Shown here: positions 47,891 through 57,824 of the stretch, piece by piece
Position numbering within the stretch: position 1 is the stretch's first letter
Layout of the letters: each line of letters starts with the position of its first letter
Assembly: GCF_900185615.1 (NCBI RefSeq)
Contig: NZ_FYAK01000001.1
Location: forward strand, 963,701-1,027,700
Direction of reading: 5' to 3'
From: Photobacterium malacitanum
GTDB taxonomy: Bacteria > Pseudomonadota > Gammaproteobacteria > Enterobacterales > Vibrionaceae
DNA: 64,000 nt
Notes under the pieces: generated by a model
What the model was told of the DNA's origin: nothing
What the model saw: only the letters and a program-made list of their open reading frames with translations
Database searches by the model: none
Position numbers and translations under genes: made by a program

Positions 47891-49366
47891 TTAGCTGTCT
47901 TTAGATAATCCGTATTTACGCATTTTTTCAACCAAGGTAGTACGTCGCATTCCTAACATATCTGCGGCACGCGCGACCACATTTGACTGAGCATCCAATG
48001 CTTGACGGATCATTTCGACCTCTAACTCAGCTAGCATTTCTTTAAGGTTTAGCCCCTCTGGTGGTAAATCATTACCTAAAGATGTGGCTTCTGTCTCTTC
48101 TGCTGCGAACATATCAGCTAATGCCTGCTGCTCTTGTTCTTCAATCGAAGTGGTATTTAACTCCGGTACAAAATCAGGTAAATGACCATAACGGTATTTC
48201 ACCGGTAAATGGTTCACATCCACCATTTCGCCTGGATAAAGAATCGTTAATCGTTCAACAAGATTAGCAAGTTCACGAATATTTCCCGGCCAATCATGCA
48301 GCATTAATGATGCAATTGCGCGCGGGGTAAAATGAATTCGTTTCGCGCCTTCAGCTTCCATACGCGTTAGCAACTCTTGCAATAATAACGGAATATCTTC
48401 AATTCGATCCCGCAGCGCTGGCATATCAATTGGGAATACATTTAAGCGGTAGTATAAATCTTCGCGGAAGCTTCTATCAGCGATCATTTTATCCAGATCA
48501 CGATGGGTTGCTGCCACAATACGAACATTGGCTTTAATGGTTTGAGTGCCACCCACCCGTTCAAAACTACGCTCTTGTAACACCCGTAATAATTTAACCT
48601 GCATCGACATTGGCATATCACCAATCTCGTCTAAGAATAAAGTGCCACCTTCAGCCAATTCAAATCGCCCTTTACGGGTTGAAATTGCGCCAGTAAAGGC
48701 ACCTTTTTCATGACCAAATAATTCACTTTCAAGTAAATCTGCAGGAATGGCACCACAGTTAACCGGCACAAATGGGCCTTTGCCACGCTCTGAGTGATAG
48801 TGCACATTACGCGCAACCACCTCTTTACCAGTACCTGATTCACCTAAAATCAACACACTGGCATCACAAGCTGCTACTTGTTCAACCAACCGACGAATAT
48901 CACTGATGGCTTCACTGCGACCGACCATACTTCTAAACAGCATGTTCTTACGCCCTAAAGACGGCACTTGATGAGTACGTTTGCCTAAATATTCTTGGCA
49001 ATGACGAAAGGCATCAGCTAATTGGTTGTAATGTAACGGGAGTTTTAGATCACCAATATAATTAGGTAACTCAACCAATGCTTCATGATGATTTGCTAAA
49101 GCAACCACAGGGATCTGTGGGTACATTTTAAGCATATTGATAATACTATTTAAGCGCTTAGCATTGATGATCGTACCTAATAAGCAAACACTCCATGGCT
49201 GCTCCCATAATGACACGGTAAGATCTTGTGATGATAGCGCACTATGATGCTCACCCATAAAATTAAGGATGACACCTAAATCATGACGTTGCTGTGAATC
49301 GTCATCAATAACAAGCGTATTTACTAAACCGAGCATAAAATGGATATTGCCTTTATATGAGGACAT
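47891..49366 (-). CDS. flrA: Flagellar master regulator FlrA (FleQ family)
   Basis: 491 residues from the first ATG; an internal ATG at 49336 ([13 protein letters not shown]) is the likelier start by family similarity, giving 481 residues. The N-terminal FleQ-type receiver-like domain lacks the usual phosphoacceptor Asp. The AAA+ domain has GESGTGKE at about 175-182 and GAFTGA at 222-227, and the C-terminal helix-turn-helix is intact ([18 protein letters not shown]). FlrA starts the flagellar cascade by activating flrBC with sigma-54. It is monocistronic, with its own terminator. Confidence 0.95.
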   Translation of the reverse strand: MSSYKGNIHFMLGLVNTLVIDDDSQQRHDLGVILNFMGEHHSALSSQDLTVSLWEQPWSVCLLGTIINAKRLNSIINMLKMYPQIPVVALANHHEALVELPNYIGDLKLPLHYNQLADAFRHCQEYLGKRTHQVPSLGRKNMLFRSMVGRSEAISDIRRLVEQVAACDASVLILGESGTGKEVVARNVHYHSERGKGPFVPVNCGAIPADLLESELFGHEKGAFTGAISTRKGRFELAEGGTLFLDEIGDMPMSMQVKLLRVLQERSFERVGGTQTIKANVRIVAATHRDLDKMIADRSFREDLYYRLNVFPIDMPALRDRIEDIPLLLQELLTRMEAEGAKRIHFTPRAIASLMLHDWPGNIRELANLVERLTILYPGEMVDVNHLPVKYRYGHLPDFVPELNTTSIEEQEQQALADMFAAEETEATSLGNDLPPEGLNLKEMLAELEVEMIRQALDAQSNVVARAADMLGMRRTTLVEKMRKYGLSKDS

Positions 49367-49548
49367 TTTGACGGAAGATTCAATATAATAAAGAGAACAA
49401 CAATCAAGAAGATAGTAGCTACATTGTAATTAATGTGCACCATAAGGCAAGATTTGACATATAAAAGCTGTGATACCAATACAAATTACAATGCAATTGA
49501 GACGCTTTTATTCCATTTTTAGCTTAAAAACCATAAAAATACTGCTTA

Positions 49549-49574
49549 TCGGCAACCAAATTTGTGGTTGCCGA
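49549..49574 (-). terminator. Terminator-like hairpin after fliS
   Basis: A 10-bp perfect stem TCGGCAACCA/TGGTTGCCGA with a 6-nt loop lies 13 nt after the fliS stop. A T run follows only after about 10 nt, so termination may be partial. Confidence 0.6.
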
Positions 49575-49587
49575 CAATCAATAACGG

Positions 49588-49989
49588 TTAATTTGTTTCA
49601 GTAAGGTAGTGATATTGGGTTGGAATTTGATCCCATGCTGATTTTATTTCACGTAACATACCGATCACATCATCAATGGGCTGAGTGACGTTTTCTGCAT
49701 TGGCACGTGAAATTTCGCTGCCCATAAACTCATACAATGCATCAAGGTTTTTCGCGATGTCACCGCCATCTTCCATTGATAAGCAATCACGCAGACTTAA
49801 TACAATATCTAATGCTTTAGCTAACCGCTCACACTTAACCGCGATATTGCCCTGTTCCATCGCGGCTTTGCCCTGAATAAGGCGTTCGATTGCCCCTGCG
49901 TATAACATTTGAATGATACGGTGTGGGGATGCGCTGGCGAGTTGTGCATTTACTGAAACTTGCTTATATGCCTGAAGAGAACCACGCAT
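49588..49989 (-). CDS. fliS: Flagellin export chaperone FliS
   Basis: 133 residues, a four-helix protein starting MRGSLQAYKQVSVNAQLASASPHRIIQMLYAGAIERL, which is typical. FliS binds the flagellin C-terminus and prevents premature polymerisation. It is the last gene of the flaG-fliD-flaI-fliS group. Confidence 0.96.
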   Translation of the reverse strand: MRGSLQAYKQVSVNAQLASASPHRIIQMLYAGAIERLIQGKAAMEQGNIAVKCERLAKALDIVLSLRDCLSMEDGGDIAKNLDALYEFMGSEISRANAENVTQPIDDVIGMLREIKSAWDQIPTQYHYLTETN

Positions 49990-50041
49990 GTTATTATCCT
50001 TTAAATAGCTGGAACATTATTGCTAGCGTTAACGCTAATGG

Positions 50042-50359
50042 TTATTGTCCGTGTTGTTGAATATTGCTGTAGAGCGATAATGATTTTTGACTTTTTTTCG
50101 AGCGTACTAACTGCGCGCCAATACGATCTTTATGCTGTTGTAATAACCCCTTCATCGCTTGCGTACGTGCTACCACATCATCAAATACTGGTCGTGATAA
50201 ATCTGGCTGTTTAAGCACTAACTCCACTTGTTGATGGCGCAACGCAACTAAGTTTTCTAATTGCTGCGGAAAATCATCAGGGTACTCTTCCGCCAACAAT
50301 AACTGCTCGATTTGGTGCTCAAGCTGAGTTAGAGCTTCTAATGTAATTACTTGTTGCAT
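50042..50359 (-). CDS. FlaI/FliT-like flagellar chaperone
   Basis: 105 residues, mostly helical, with no strong motif. Its place between fliD and fliS, its size and its coiled-coil content (LEHQIEQLLLAEEYPDDFPQQLENL) match the Vibrio flaI gene, often annotated as FliT-like. A role as FliD chaperone is inferred from context. It lies 9 nt after fliD. Confidence 0.75.
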   Translation of the reverse strand: MQQVITLEALTQLEHQIEQLLLAEEYPDDFPQQLENLVALRHQQVELVLKQPDLSRPVFDDVVARTQAMKGLLQQHKDRIGAQLVRSKKSQKSLSLYSNIQQHGQ

Positions 50360-50368
50360 TGGTTATCC

Positions 50369-51817
50369 TTACTCAAACGACATCATCAAACTCATCATGC
50401 TACTGAGTTGATTGTTCATCTGACCGATGGCTTCATCCATCGCTAAAAACTGTTTATAGGTACGATCTTCATAAGCGACCATGCGTTTATTAAGCTCTGC
50501 CATGTCGTCGTCTAATGATTTTTGGCGCTCTTTTAAGGTCTCTTCTTTAACAGATAGAGAACCATCGGTTTTATCGGTAAAACTGTCTAATAGCTTATCG
50601 GCTTTAGCCAAAAAACCGCTGTCTTCTTGTGCAAAGAACTGACCGATAACGGCAAAGTTTTCACTGATAATATCATCGAGTTTATCGCTGTCTTCTTCAA
50701 GCTCGAGGGTGCCGTCACGCTGAATCGAAATACCGAAATCAGACATTTGATATAGCTTGCCGTTAATTTCAATTGGCTCATTAAGCAAGTTACGCATTTG
50801 GGTGGTTACTGAGCGGGTTAAGCTATCACCGTTCAATGCTCCGGCACGATTAGGATCATCCGGCTCTTTATCTGCATCAAATCCGGTTAGCTTATCAATG
50901 GTGCCCATTAAACTGTTATAACTATCAACAAACGATTTCAGTGAATCTTTAGTGCTTTTCTCGTCACTTTCAATGGTGATCTTAACTGATTTAACATCGA
51001 CATCATCAGTTTCAGGGTTATCGGTACCTGATGTACCCGTGAGTTTTTTAAGATCTAACGTCACCCCTTCAATAACATCTTCAAAGGTGTTGTTGCTGCT
51101 CGTCACAGTAGTGAAGTTATCGATTTTAATACGTGCATCTTGCGCTGCCTGCATCTCATCAACTTTTCTTTCTGCTTCTGGCATATCAGCGCTATAAGCC
51201 AACGATGCTAATTGCCCCGTCATCGCTGAAGTATCAATTTCAATGGTATTTTCAACACCGGTTTCAGTGGTGGAAAAGACAATTTTAGAGCCGCCTTCTT
51301 CGCCAGTATTAATCACGGTTGCAGTTAGACCGGGGTTATCTTCAGCGTTATTAATCGCATCCACAATCGACGATAAATCATCGTTGTCTTCAGTAATGTT
51401 TAAGGTCATCGATTTATCACCGACCTTAATTACCATTTCACCACTACCGAGTGAGGCTTCAGGATCGCCGCTAAATAATTCTTTACCCATTAATTTATGT
51501 GATTGCGCCATTTGCTCAACATTAATGGTGTAAGAGCCATTTTTTGCCTTTGCCGTCGCTTTTACCGCAACGTAATCACTGTTATCAGACGTTGCTTTTT
51601 GACCATTAAAGGCTTCATCTTTACCAAACTTTTCTAGCATTGACTGCATGCTACTGATCGATGATTTGACCTGACCATAAGCACTGAGAGAGACATTAAC
51701 TTGTTTTTGTTGTGTTTCAATACGATCTGCTTTTGGTTTACGTTCAGCGGCAACTAATTGTTGCGTCATGCCTGCAATATCTAGCCCTGATGCCATTCCG
51801 GCAGCACTTAACCCCAT
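50369..51817 (-). CDS. fliD: Flagellar filament cap protein FliD
   Basis: 482 residues. The N-terminal D0/D1 segment (GLSAAGMASGLDIAGMTQQLVAAERKP) and C-terminal coiled coil ending NNQLSSMMSLMMSFE are conserved; the middle is acidic and variable. FliD forms the pentameric cap that guides flagellin polymerisation. It is 11 nt after flaG. Confidence 0.96.
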   Translation of the reverse strand: MGLSAAGMASGLDIAGMTQQLVAAERKPKADRIETQQKQVNVSLSAYGQVKSSISSMQSMLEKFGKDEAFNGQKATSDNSDYVAVKATAKAKNGSYTINVEQMAQSHKLMGKELFSGDPEASLGSGEMVIKVGDKSMTLNITEDNDDLSSIVDAINNAEDNPGLTATVINTGEEGGSKIVFSTTETGVENTIEIDTSAMTGQLASLAYSADMPEAERKVDEMQAAQDARIKIDNFTTVTSSNNTFEDVIEGVTLDLKKLTGTSGTDNPETDDVDVKSVKITIESDEKSTKDSLKSFVDSYNSLMGTIDKLTGFDADKEPDDPNRAGALNGDSLTRSVTTQMRNLLNEPIEINGKLYQMSDFGISIQRDGTLELEEDSDKLDDIISENFAVIGQFFAQEDSGFLAKADKLLDSFTDKTDGSLSVKEETLKERQKSLDDDMAELNKRMVAYEDRTYKQFLAMDEAIGQMNNQLSSMMSLMMSFE

Positions 51818-51828
51818 AGTTATGTCCT

Positions 51829-52281
51829 CTACACTGTTTTACTGATAGAGCCCAAAGCATGCTTGGCTAAATTTTTGTTTAACTCTAGCAATTCTTGTGC
51901 CGGAACTTGGCGAATAACTTCACCACTGGTTTTATCAACAATGGTGGCTATCTGCTCACCGGTTTCCTCATCTTGATGGAAACGCAAACTGCGGTTAACT
52001 TGCTGTAATACTTGTTCAATCTGCTTAATGCGTTCTTGCTCTGCAATAGGATCAGGCGTAAATGAATTAAGCGGATTGTCATCAAGAGGGTGATTAACAT
52101 CATCAACATCCGTTAATGCGGTTATCAGTGGCAATGGCTTGCCGCTAGGTTGTAACTCACTATAAGTTGGATCAGATATAGACTGATTCGCAGTATTGGC
52201 CGTCGCTGAAGCCGTACTATTTAATGATGTCTGTAGCGCGGTATGTAGCCCTGTTGCAGCAGTAGTAGAAGTGATCGCCAT
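51829..52281 (-). CDS. flaG: Flagellar protein FlaG
   Basis: 150 residues from the ATG at 52281, chosen for AAGGA 7 nt upstream and the N-terminus MAITSTTAATG. The conserved FlaG domain is C-terminal (about 75-150: VNRSLRFHQDEETGEQIATIVDKTSGEVIRQVPAQELLEL). FlaG influences filament length in several bacteria. It follows the flagellin terminator. Confidence 0.93.
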   Translation of the reverse strand: MAITSTTAATGLHTALQTSLNSTASATANTANQSISDPTYSELQPSGKPLPLITALTDVDDVNHPLDDNPLNSFTPDPIAEQERIKQIEQVLQQVNRSLRFHQDEETGEQIATIVDKTSGEVIRQVPAQELLELNKNLAKHALGSISKTV

Positions 52282-52323
52282 AGCCAGTTCCTTGAGCATA
52301 TTTGTTAGCGATTAAAATACAAT

Positions 52324-52354
52324 AATGCCCTGCTGAACGTATCAGCAGGGCATT
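52324..52354 (-). terminator. Terminator of the flagellin gene
   Basis: A 13-bp perfect stem AATGCCCTGCTGA/TCAGCAGGGCATT with a 5-nt loop lies 14 nt after the flagellin stop on the minus strand. A T-rich but interrupted tail follows. Confidence 0.85.
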
Positions 52355-52368
52355 AATTTAAGGGCGAA

Positions 52369-53982
52369 TTAACCTAGTAGGCTAAGTGCCGCTTGTGGAA
52401 TCTGTTTTGCTTGCGCAAGAATTGAAGTACCTGCTTGCTGTAGGATCTGACCTTTGGTCATGTTGATGGTTTCAGAGGCGAAATCAACGTCTTTGATACG
52501 GCTGTTAGACGCATTTACGTTTTCGTTGATGTTAGCCAAGTTACTCATGGTATGCGTCATACGGTTTTGGAAGGCACCAATTTCCGCACGCTTCTCATCC
52601 ACTTGCTCCATTGCTGAGTCAAGTACATCGATAGCGTTTTGAGCACCTTCTTGAGTTGATAGATCTAGGCTTGCAACTGAGTCAGTTGATGTTCCCGCTT
52701 TTTGGCTCATCTCTGTACCACCAATAGAAACAGCACCTTCAATATCTTCGTCAAGCTTTGCCGATATTAAACTAAATGTAAAATCGCCTTTTATTGCATC
52801 TGTTTTTTCAGCAGCAATAACGGCACCATCTTTAGCTTCATCAGCACCAGTTAGCACCATCGTCTTATCGTCTGCATACGTCACTTTATCAGCAGCTGCA
52901 TCATAGGCTGTAACCTTTTGTGTTTTAGCAACAAAGGTACCATCGGCGGCTGCACCTGCATCAGTAACACCTTCAACCCCCTTAACAGACATAGTTATAG
53001 GAGAACCATCTTTACCTGTAATAGCAATACTTACAGTATCTGTAGCACTTGTAGCAGCTGAGCCATCTGCTTTTAGTGCAACTGCCTCAAATGTACCGTC
53101 ACTTTCATCATTCAAAGTGGCTGCTAATTTAAACAAGTCTTGACCATCTTTTGCTGCGGCTTTTGTAGTCGTTGATAAATCAATTTCTTGACCATTTACA
53201 GTCAGTGTACCTTGTGCAGCGTTTGATGCTGTAATAAGTGTTCGAGCTTGCACTTCAGGTTGTTTATCATCCGCTTGAGTGACGTTAACACCACTTAAAC
53301 CGTCAATATTATTGATTTTTTCTTGTAAGTCATCAGCTGACATATCATGACCTAAACTAATAGACTGTGACTGTCCTCCTACGTTAATAGTTACACTACC
53401 ATCTTCAGCTCTAGTCCCCGCAACAGCCGTTGCGCTAATTGTCCCTGCAGAGTCAAAGCTCTTATACGTTTGACCTAAAGCGTGTGAAGATACATCCATC
53501 AAACCCAACTCTTGAGTTTCATTTGAGTTAGCACCAATTTGGAAAGATTTTGAACCAAATGAACCATCAAGAAGGTTTTGACCACCGAAACTGGTGGTAT
53601 CAGCGATACGGTTCATTTCGCTTTGCAATTCACCCATTTCTTTCTGCATTGCTTCACGGTCTTTATCTGAGTTGGAACCGTTAGCAGATTGAAGAGCTAG
53701 CTCACGCATACGCTCCATGATGGTAGTTGATTCTGACATCGCGCCTTCAGCCGTTTGTGCCATTGAAACACCATCATTAGCGTTACGCATGGCGACGTTT
53801 AGACCATTGGTTTGGTTGGTCAAACGGTTTGAAATTTGCAGACCTGCTGCATCGTCTTTTGCAGAGTTAATACGCAGACCAGATGATAGTTTTTGCATGC
53901 TGTCGGCAACACTGCTGCTTGCACTGTTTAGGTTACGCTGGGCAGTCATTGCTGTTACGTTAGTATTAATTGTAATAGCCAT
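52369..53982 (-). CDS. Flagellin, polar filament subunit
   Basis: 537 residues, well above the roughly 380 of most Vibrio flagellins. Conserved N-terminal (about 1-165, [18 protein letters not shown]) and C-terminal (about 435-537, ending QAALSLLG) helices flank a long variable insert (about 170-430) rich in Ala, Asp and Lys. The D1 element [14 protein letters not shown] is present. It has a strong AAGGAG Shine-Dalgarno and is the only flagellin gene in the window. Upstream lie an inverted repeat and a 7-bp tandem repeat tract; no convincing promoter was identified. Confidence 0.95.
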   Translation of the reverse strand: MAITINTNVTAMTAQRNLNSASSSVADSMQKLSSGLRINSAKDDAAGLQISNRLTNQTNGLNVAMRNANDGVSMAQTAEGAMSESTTIMERMRELALQSANGSNSDKDREAMQKEMGELQSEMNRIADTTSFGGQNLLDGSFGSKSFQIGANSNETQELGLMDVSSHALGQTYKSFDSAGTISATAVAGTRAEDGSVTINVGGQSQSISLGHDMSADDLQEKINNIDGLSGVNVTQADDKQPEVQARTLITASNAAQGTLTVNGQEIDLSTTTKAAAKDGQDLFKLAATLNDESDGTFEAVALKADGSAATSATDTVSIAITGKDGSPITMSVKGVEGVTDAGAAADGTFVAKTQKVTAYDAAADKVTYADDKTMVLTGADEAKDGAVIAAEKTDAIKGDFTFSLISAKLDEDIEGAVSIGGTEMSQKAGTSTDSVASLDLSTQEGAQNAIDVLDSAMEQVDEKRAEIGAFQNRMTHTMSNLANINENVNASNSRIKDVDFASETINMTKGQILQQAGTSILAQAKQIPQAALSLLG

Positions 53983-54019
53983 AAAGGTGACACTCCTTGA
54001 TATGATCTTTCCCAGACGT

Positions 54020-54072
54020 GGTGCCGGGTTAAAAAGAGATTTAATTAACTTAGTGCTAAAGTTAACGGCACC
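54020..54072. repeat. Inverted repeat upstream of the flagellin gene
   Basis: GGTGCCGGGTTAA (54020-54032) and TTAACGGCACC (54062-54072) are complementary apart from two extra G in the left arm, with 29 nt between. It lies 38-90 bp upstream of the flagellin ATG, so it is either a leader hairpin or an activator site. Confidence 0.5.
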
Positions 54073-54149
54073 TTTTGGCGAAGCTTTAGGATTATTTTTA
54101 TAATTTTGTATATGAATTTAACAATTGATAAATAGGGGGAATAGTTGGT

Positions 54150-54219
54150 GAGTGGCGAGTGGCGAGTGGCGAGTGGCGAGTGGCGAGTGGCGAGTGGCGA
54201 GTGGCGAGTGGCGAGTGGC
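54150..54219. repeat. Heptanucleotide tandem repeat, ten perfect GAGTGGC copies
   Basis: Ten uninterrupted copies of the 7-bp unit fill 70 bp, with partial units at both ends. The tract is non-coding and lies 168-237 bp upstream of the flagellin start. Perfect short tandem repeats are prone to slippage, so copy number may vary between cells. Confidence 0.95.
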
Positions 54220-54375
54220 GAGCAATATCCTCAACTTATAGTCAAGTATCAAAAATAAATTTGAAGATCGATTGACTGAATACTTGTAACCCAGAGCAAT
54301 TACACAGAATTATTTACAGGGTCTGCCTCTCTTCTGCTTTTACTCGAAACTCGCCCCTGCTCTCCCCTAAAACCC

Positions 54376-55641
54376 CTAAATATAATTAAACAATGACAAT
54401 TGCTTGGTTTGCCCAAACGCTTGCTGCGAGGCTTGCAGCGCCATCATTTGTTGATTCATATCCATAATGGCTTTGCTGTAATCAAGATCTTCTAAGCCAC
54501 TTTGAGCCTGATTTAGGGTTAATTCAAAATCCAGATGTTGTTCTAACTGGCGATCGACCTGCTGCATAATAGTGCCGACTTCTGAACGCTGCTGGTTCAT
54601 GTGCACAAAGCCACTGTCGAGATCATCAATCACTCGCTGTAAGTTTGCTTCTGCCGCAGGCGATGAGGTTGGACGCTCTGCGTTATCAATCGCACTCTGA
54701 ATAGAATCAAAAATATTGATGGTTTGGGCGGGCTTTAGCGTAATGCTATCGCCACTGCTGATGCCATCAAATTGCAGATTAAGGGTAGCACTATCGGCAA
54801 CCGCAGGATCTTTATAACTGATCCCCTGCTGAGGATCATAACTCGCATCAGTAACAACCGCTTTACCGCCGATGTTAAGGCTGTATTGCATTTCTTTGGT
54901 GGTATTACCGTCATTATCGACCACATCGACTTCATTAAAACTTACTTCAATCGTTTCAGCACTCGCAAAATCACTGGTCGTCGCTGAAAGTAAATGCAAT
55001 TTAGAGCCATCGGTTAAGCCATCCGTTGTGGCAGTTTTATCGCTAAATACAGGTCGAAAATCACCGTAACTATTAGGTATATCAGTAAATAGCTGATCGC
55101 CAGGCAAGCTGGTTTTTACGTTAACCGATTTATCAATTTGCGCATAACGCGACTGGTTATCACCGTGATAGTTCATGCTGCCATCAGTGGCTTCCATAAA
55201 CGGTTTAGTATCAGATTGATTGCCTGCAAACACATAATTACCGGCTTCATCACGGCTATTGGCTAATTCTAGTAAGCCATCACGCAGACTAATTAATTCA
55301 TCTTTAAATGCGGTGCGGTCATTACTAGCCATCGCACCATTGATCATTCCCAGCACTTTTTGTTTGGTTGCGCCAAGGTTATCTTCAACCCCAGCTATCG
55401 CGGTTTCCATGGTTTGCAGACGATTATTGGCAAGGGTGATGGCACTATTATATTGATCGATTTGAGTCAGCTGTTGACGGTAGTTTTGAATCGTCACTGA
55501 TGACACCGGATCATCGCCGGCGGTTTCGACCCGTTTGCCGCTAGATAATTGACCGTTAGTTTGATTAAGCTCGCCTTGCTTACGCATTAAGTTGGAGGTC
55601 AGGTTTTGGTATTGGCTGGCGGTTGAGACGCGATTGATCAT
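54376..55641 (-). CDS. flgL: Flagellar hook-filament junction protein FlgL
   Basis: 421 residues. Flagellin-like N-terminal (MINRVSTASQYQNLTSNLMRKQGELNQTNGQLSSGKRV) and C-terminal helices are present, with a variable middle. FlgL (HAP3) joins hook cap FlgK to the filament. It is 12 nt downstream of flgK. Confidence 0.95.
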   Translation of the reverse strand: MINRVSTASQYQNLTSNLMRKQGELNQTNGQLSSGKRVETAGDDPVSSVTIQNYRQQLTQIDQYNSAITLANNRLQTMETAIAGVEDNLGATKQKVLGMINGAMASNDRTAFKDELISLRDGLLELANSRDEAGNYVFAGNQSDTKPFMEATDGSMNYHGDNQSRYAQIDKSVNVKTSLPGDQLFTDIPNSYGDFRPVFSDKTATTDGLTDGSKLHLLSATTSDFASAETIEVSFNEVDVVDNDGNTTKEMQYSLNIGGKAVVTDASYDPQQGISYKDPAVADSATLNLQFDGISSGDSITLKPAQTINIFDSIQSAIDNAERPTSSPAAEANLQRVIDDLDSGFVHMNQQRSEVGTIMQQVDRQLEQHLDFELTLNQAQSGLEDLDYSKAIMDMNQQMMALQASQQAFGQTKQLSLFNYI

Positions 55642-55653
55642 GACAACTCCTGG

Positions 55654-57603
55654 TTATACTGCGCGCATTAAGGTATCAAAGGTTTCTTTTGCCACCGACA
55701 TAATTCGTGATGACGCCATGTACGATTGTTGAAACTTCATTAGATTAGCGGCTTCTTCATCAAGGTTAACCCCAGATAAATTCGATACTCGCTCTGAGGC
55801 GGAATCAAAATCAAGCTGATTTACTTCGGTTAATTTATCGGCATTTTTTTTAAGCATGCCAATATCTGTCGCTAAGCCTTCAAAAACATCAATCACACTG
55901 GATTTACCATTCGCCATGGTCTTTTGATGCTGAACTTGCTGCATCGCTAAAAAGTTACCGTTGCCGCCTTGGGCGTTTTGCGCGCCAAGTTCAATCTCAA
56001 AACTATCATTGGCAGCAGCATTGGCTGATATTGTCATTACTGGCATTGATGTAGTTGCGCTGGTTTTAAAGGCAATGATAGCGCCATCAGCAGCAGAATA
56101 ACGATTATCAACCAGCTCAACATTGGTATTAGTTTTTAAATCAGTAACCGTAACTTGATCGCCCGCGGCATTTAACTGTAACTGATAGCGCCCAGCGGCG
56201 TTATCAGGCACAGCAGTCGCTTTAGTAATCGTTGCCGAGCCTGTGTTTGACTCTGCGGCAATCGCGGTTAACTGGCGGTGACCAGCAAGCCCGCGCGGAT
56301 CGGTCATTGCCAGTGAAATATCCGCAGCACCACGACGTAAAGGTTGAATAATGGTCATTTCAGTCTCGCCAGCCGTTAACGTTGGCGGTTGATTAATAGT
56401 GATTTCTAAACCATCAACCTTAGCAACAAACTTGCCGTCAGCATCAGCTTCCAATTGGGTTTTATTACCTTGCTGATCAATCAAGGTATGGCTGCTCGCA
56501 TCACTGACTAATTGATAATCACCTAATTTCAGCTGGTTAATATCATCAATTTTAACGCTTATATCACTGCTGCTACCAAAGGGTTTAAGCGCCCGTTGTG
56601 ACATCGCCTTGGCACTATTAATATCGTTAAATAATGCCTGCCCTTGCTGACCATTAAGATCAACGCCCTGCTGTTGCAAATCATTCATTTGGGACCCAAA
56701 ACCAATTGCCATTTGTCCGAGTTGATCCAAACTTTTATCAATCACATCATCACGCACCGTTAGCATCGCCCCTAGGCTGCCGCCAATAGTATCGCTCTTA
56801 ATCGGTTTGCTATTATTGCCATTGATTAACGCTATTTGTTTATTGGCAACATCAGGATCGCCATCGACGAGTTGCAACTGCGATGCACTCACGCCAGAAA
56901 CTAAAGTATCACCGCTGCCAATAATAACCGTATTGGCTAAGCTGCCTTTATCCGCTAACACTGTCACTTGCGTATATTTGGCTAATTCGTTGATCAGCGT
57001 TCGTTGTTGATCAAACAAATCGTTACTGCCATCACTAGTTGATTGTTGTTGCAGGCTGGTATTAACGGCGGCAAGTTCTTGCCCTAGCGCATTGACGCGT
57101 TCAAGTGAGACCTCAAGTTGCTGATTAACATCAGTACGAATATTGGTGAGGGTTTCGTGGGCATTATTAAGATTAACCGCCGCTTGATTGGCATGTTCTA
57201 GCACCGTTTGACGGCTACCTAGATCGCTTGGGTTATCCGCTAATGAACGCACCGAGTGATAAAAATCATTAATACTGTTAACGCTATTAACCGCGCTTTT
57301 AGAGGTGAAGTCATCTAACATCGCTAAATGCTGTTGTTTAACGTTCGCTTCTTCAAGCTGAGTGGTAGACAGCGTCAGTTCGCGGGCTGCAAATTGATCA
57401 TAGGCACGACTGACGTTATCAATATAAGCGCCAGTACCATAGTAATTATTACCATTCCAATGTGCATTATCTGCTTTTTGCTCAACAACTTGACGGCTAT
57501 ATCCAGGCGTGTTGACATTGGTAATGTTATGACTTGCCACATCCAATTGTTTTTGAGATGTGCGTAAGCCACTCACCCCAATTTGCATCAAATCTACCGC
57601 CAT
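55654..57603 (-). CDS. flgK: Flagellar hook-associated protein FlgK
   Basis: 649 residues. The N-terminal rod-type motif SGLRTSQKQLDVASHNITNVNTPGYSRQ and the C-terminal LDEEAANLMKFQQSYMASSRIM are typical; the middle is long and variable. FlgK (HAP1) is the first junction protein. A sigma-54 promoter lies at 57671-57686, making flgKL a separate transcription unit from flgF-J. Confidence 0.96.
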   Translation of the reverse strand: MAVDLMQIGVSGLRTSQKQLDVASHNITNVNTPGYSRQVVEQKADNAHWNGNNYYGTGAYIDNVSRAYDQFAARELTLSTTQLEEANVKQQHLAMLDDFTSKSAVNSVNSINDFYHSVRSLADNPSDLGSRQTVLEHANQAAVNLNNAHETLTNIRTDVNQQLEVSLERVNALGQELAAVNTSLQQQSTSDGSNDLFDQQRTLINELAKYTQVTVLADKGSLANTVIIGSGDTLVSGVSASQLQLVDGDPDVANKQIALINGNNSKPIKSDTIGGSLGAMLTVRDDVIDKSLDQLGQMAIGFGSQMNDLQQQGVDLNGQQGQALFNDINSAKAMSQRALKPFGSSSDISVKIDDINQLKLGDYQLVSDASSHTLIDQQGNKTQLEADADGKFVAKVDGLEITINQPPTLTAGETEMTIIQPLRRGAADISLAMTDPRGLAGHRQLTAIAAESNTGSATITKATAVPDNAAGRYQLQLNAAGDQVTVTDLKTNTNVELVDNRYSAADGAIIAFKTSATTSMPVMTISANAAANDSFEIELGAQNAQGGNGNFLAMQQVQHQKTMANGKSSVIDVFEGLATDIGMLKKNADKLTEVNQLDFDSASERVSNLSGVNLDEEAANLMKFQQSYMASSRIMSVAKETFDTLMRAV

Positions 57604-57670
57604 TGCCCACTGCCCTCACTGAAAATTAAACCATTACCGTCAATGTATTGCGATAACGCTGTAACTAATA

Positions 57671-57686
57671 AGCAAGAACTGAACCA
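57671..57686 (-). promoter_or_regulatory. Predicted sigma-54 promoter of flgKL
   Basis: The minus strand reads TGGTTCAGTTCTTGCT: TGG and TTGCT with 10 nt between GG and GC. It lies about 70 nt upstream of the flgK ATG. Confidence 0.75.
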
Positions 57687-57751
57687 CTTTTAAATAAATA
57701 ACGCACTGACATCGATGTTTAAATAAATACTGTTAATTGGCATTTATTTAC

Positions 57752-57778
57752 TTATACTTTTGCCAAAGCTGCCGATAC
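57752..57778 (+). promoter_or_regulatory. Predicted FliA (sigma-28) promoter of the small ORF
   Basis: The -10 element GCCGATAC (57771-57778) matches GCCGATAA at 7 of 8 bases. TTATACTT lies exactly 11 nt upstream and is a partial match to TAAAGTTT. The start would be about 40 nt before the ATG at 57825. Confidence 0.55.
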
Positions 57779-57824
57779 AGATCAACACTTAACAAAACTA
57801 ACGTCATAACAAAGGATCGCGCTA

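Larger units (their letters stand above)
53983..54375. other. 393-bp region between flagellin gene and flgL
   Basis: Going upstream from the flagellin start it contains the Shine-Dalgarno, an imperfect inverted repeat (54020-54072), an AT-rich stretch, ten GAGTGGC repeats (54150-54219) and a pyrimidine-rich stretch near flgL (54326-54375). The nearest sigma-54-like sequence (minus strand over 54011-54026) lacks GC at -12. No ORF is supported. Confidence 0.7.

Noticed and set aside
54011..54026. Sigma-54-like sequence CGGCACCACGTCTGGG (minus strand) before the flagellin gene
   Set aside because: The -12 GC dinucleotide is GG and the TTG is lost; only the -24 half fits, so it is not listed as a promoter.
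54150..54230. Repeat tract considered as a CRISPR array
   Set aside because: The 7-bp units are contiguous with no spacers and no cas genes nearby.
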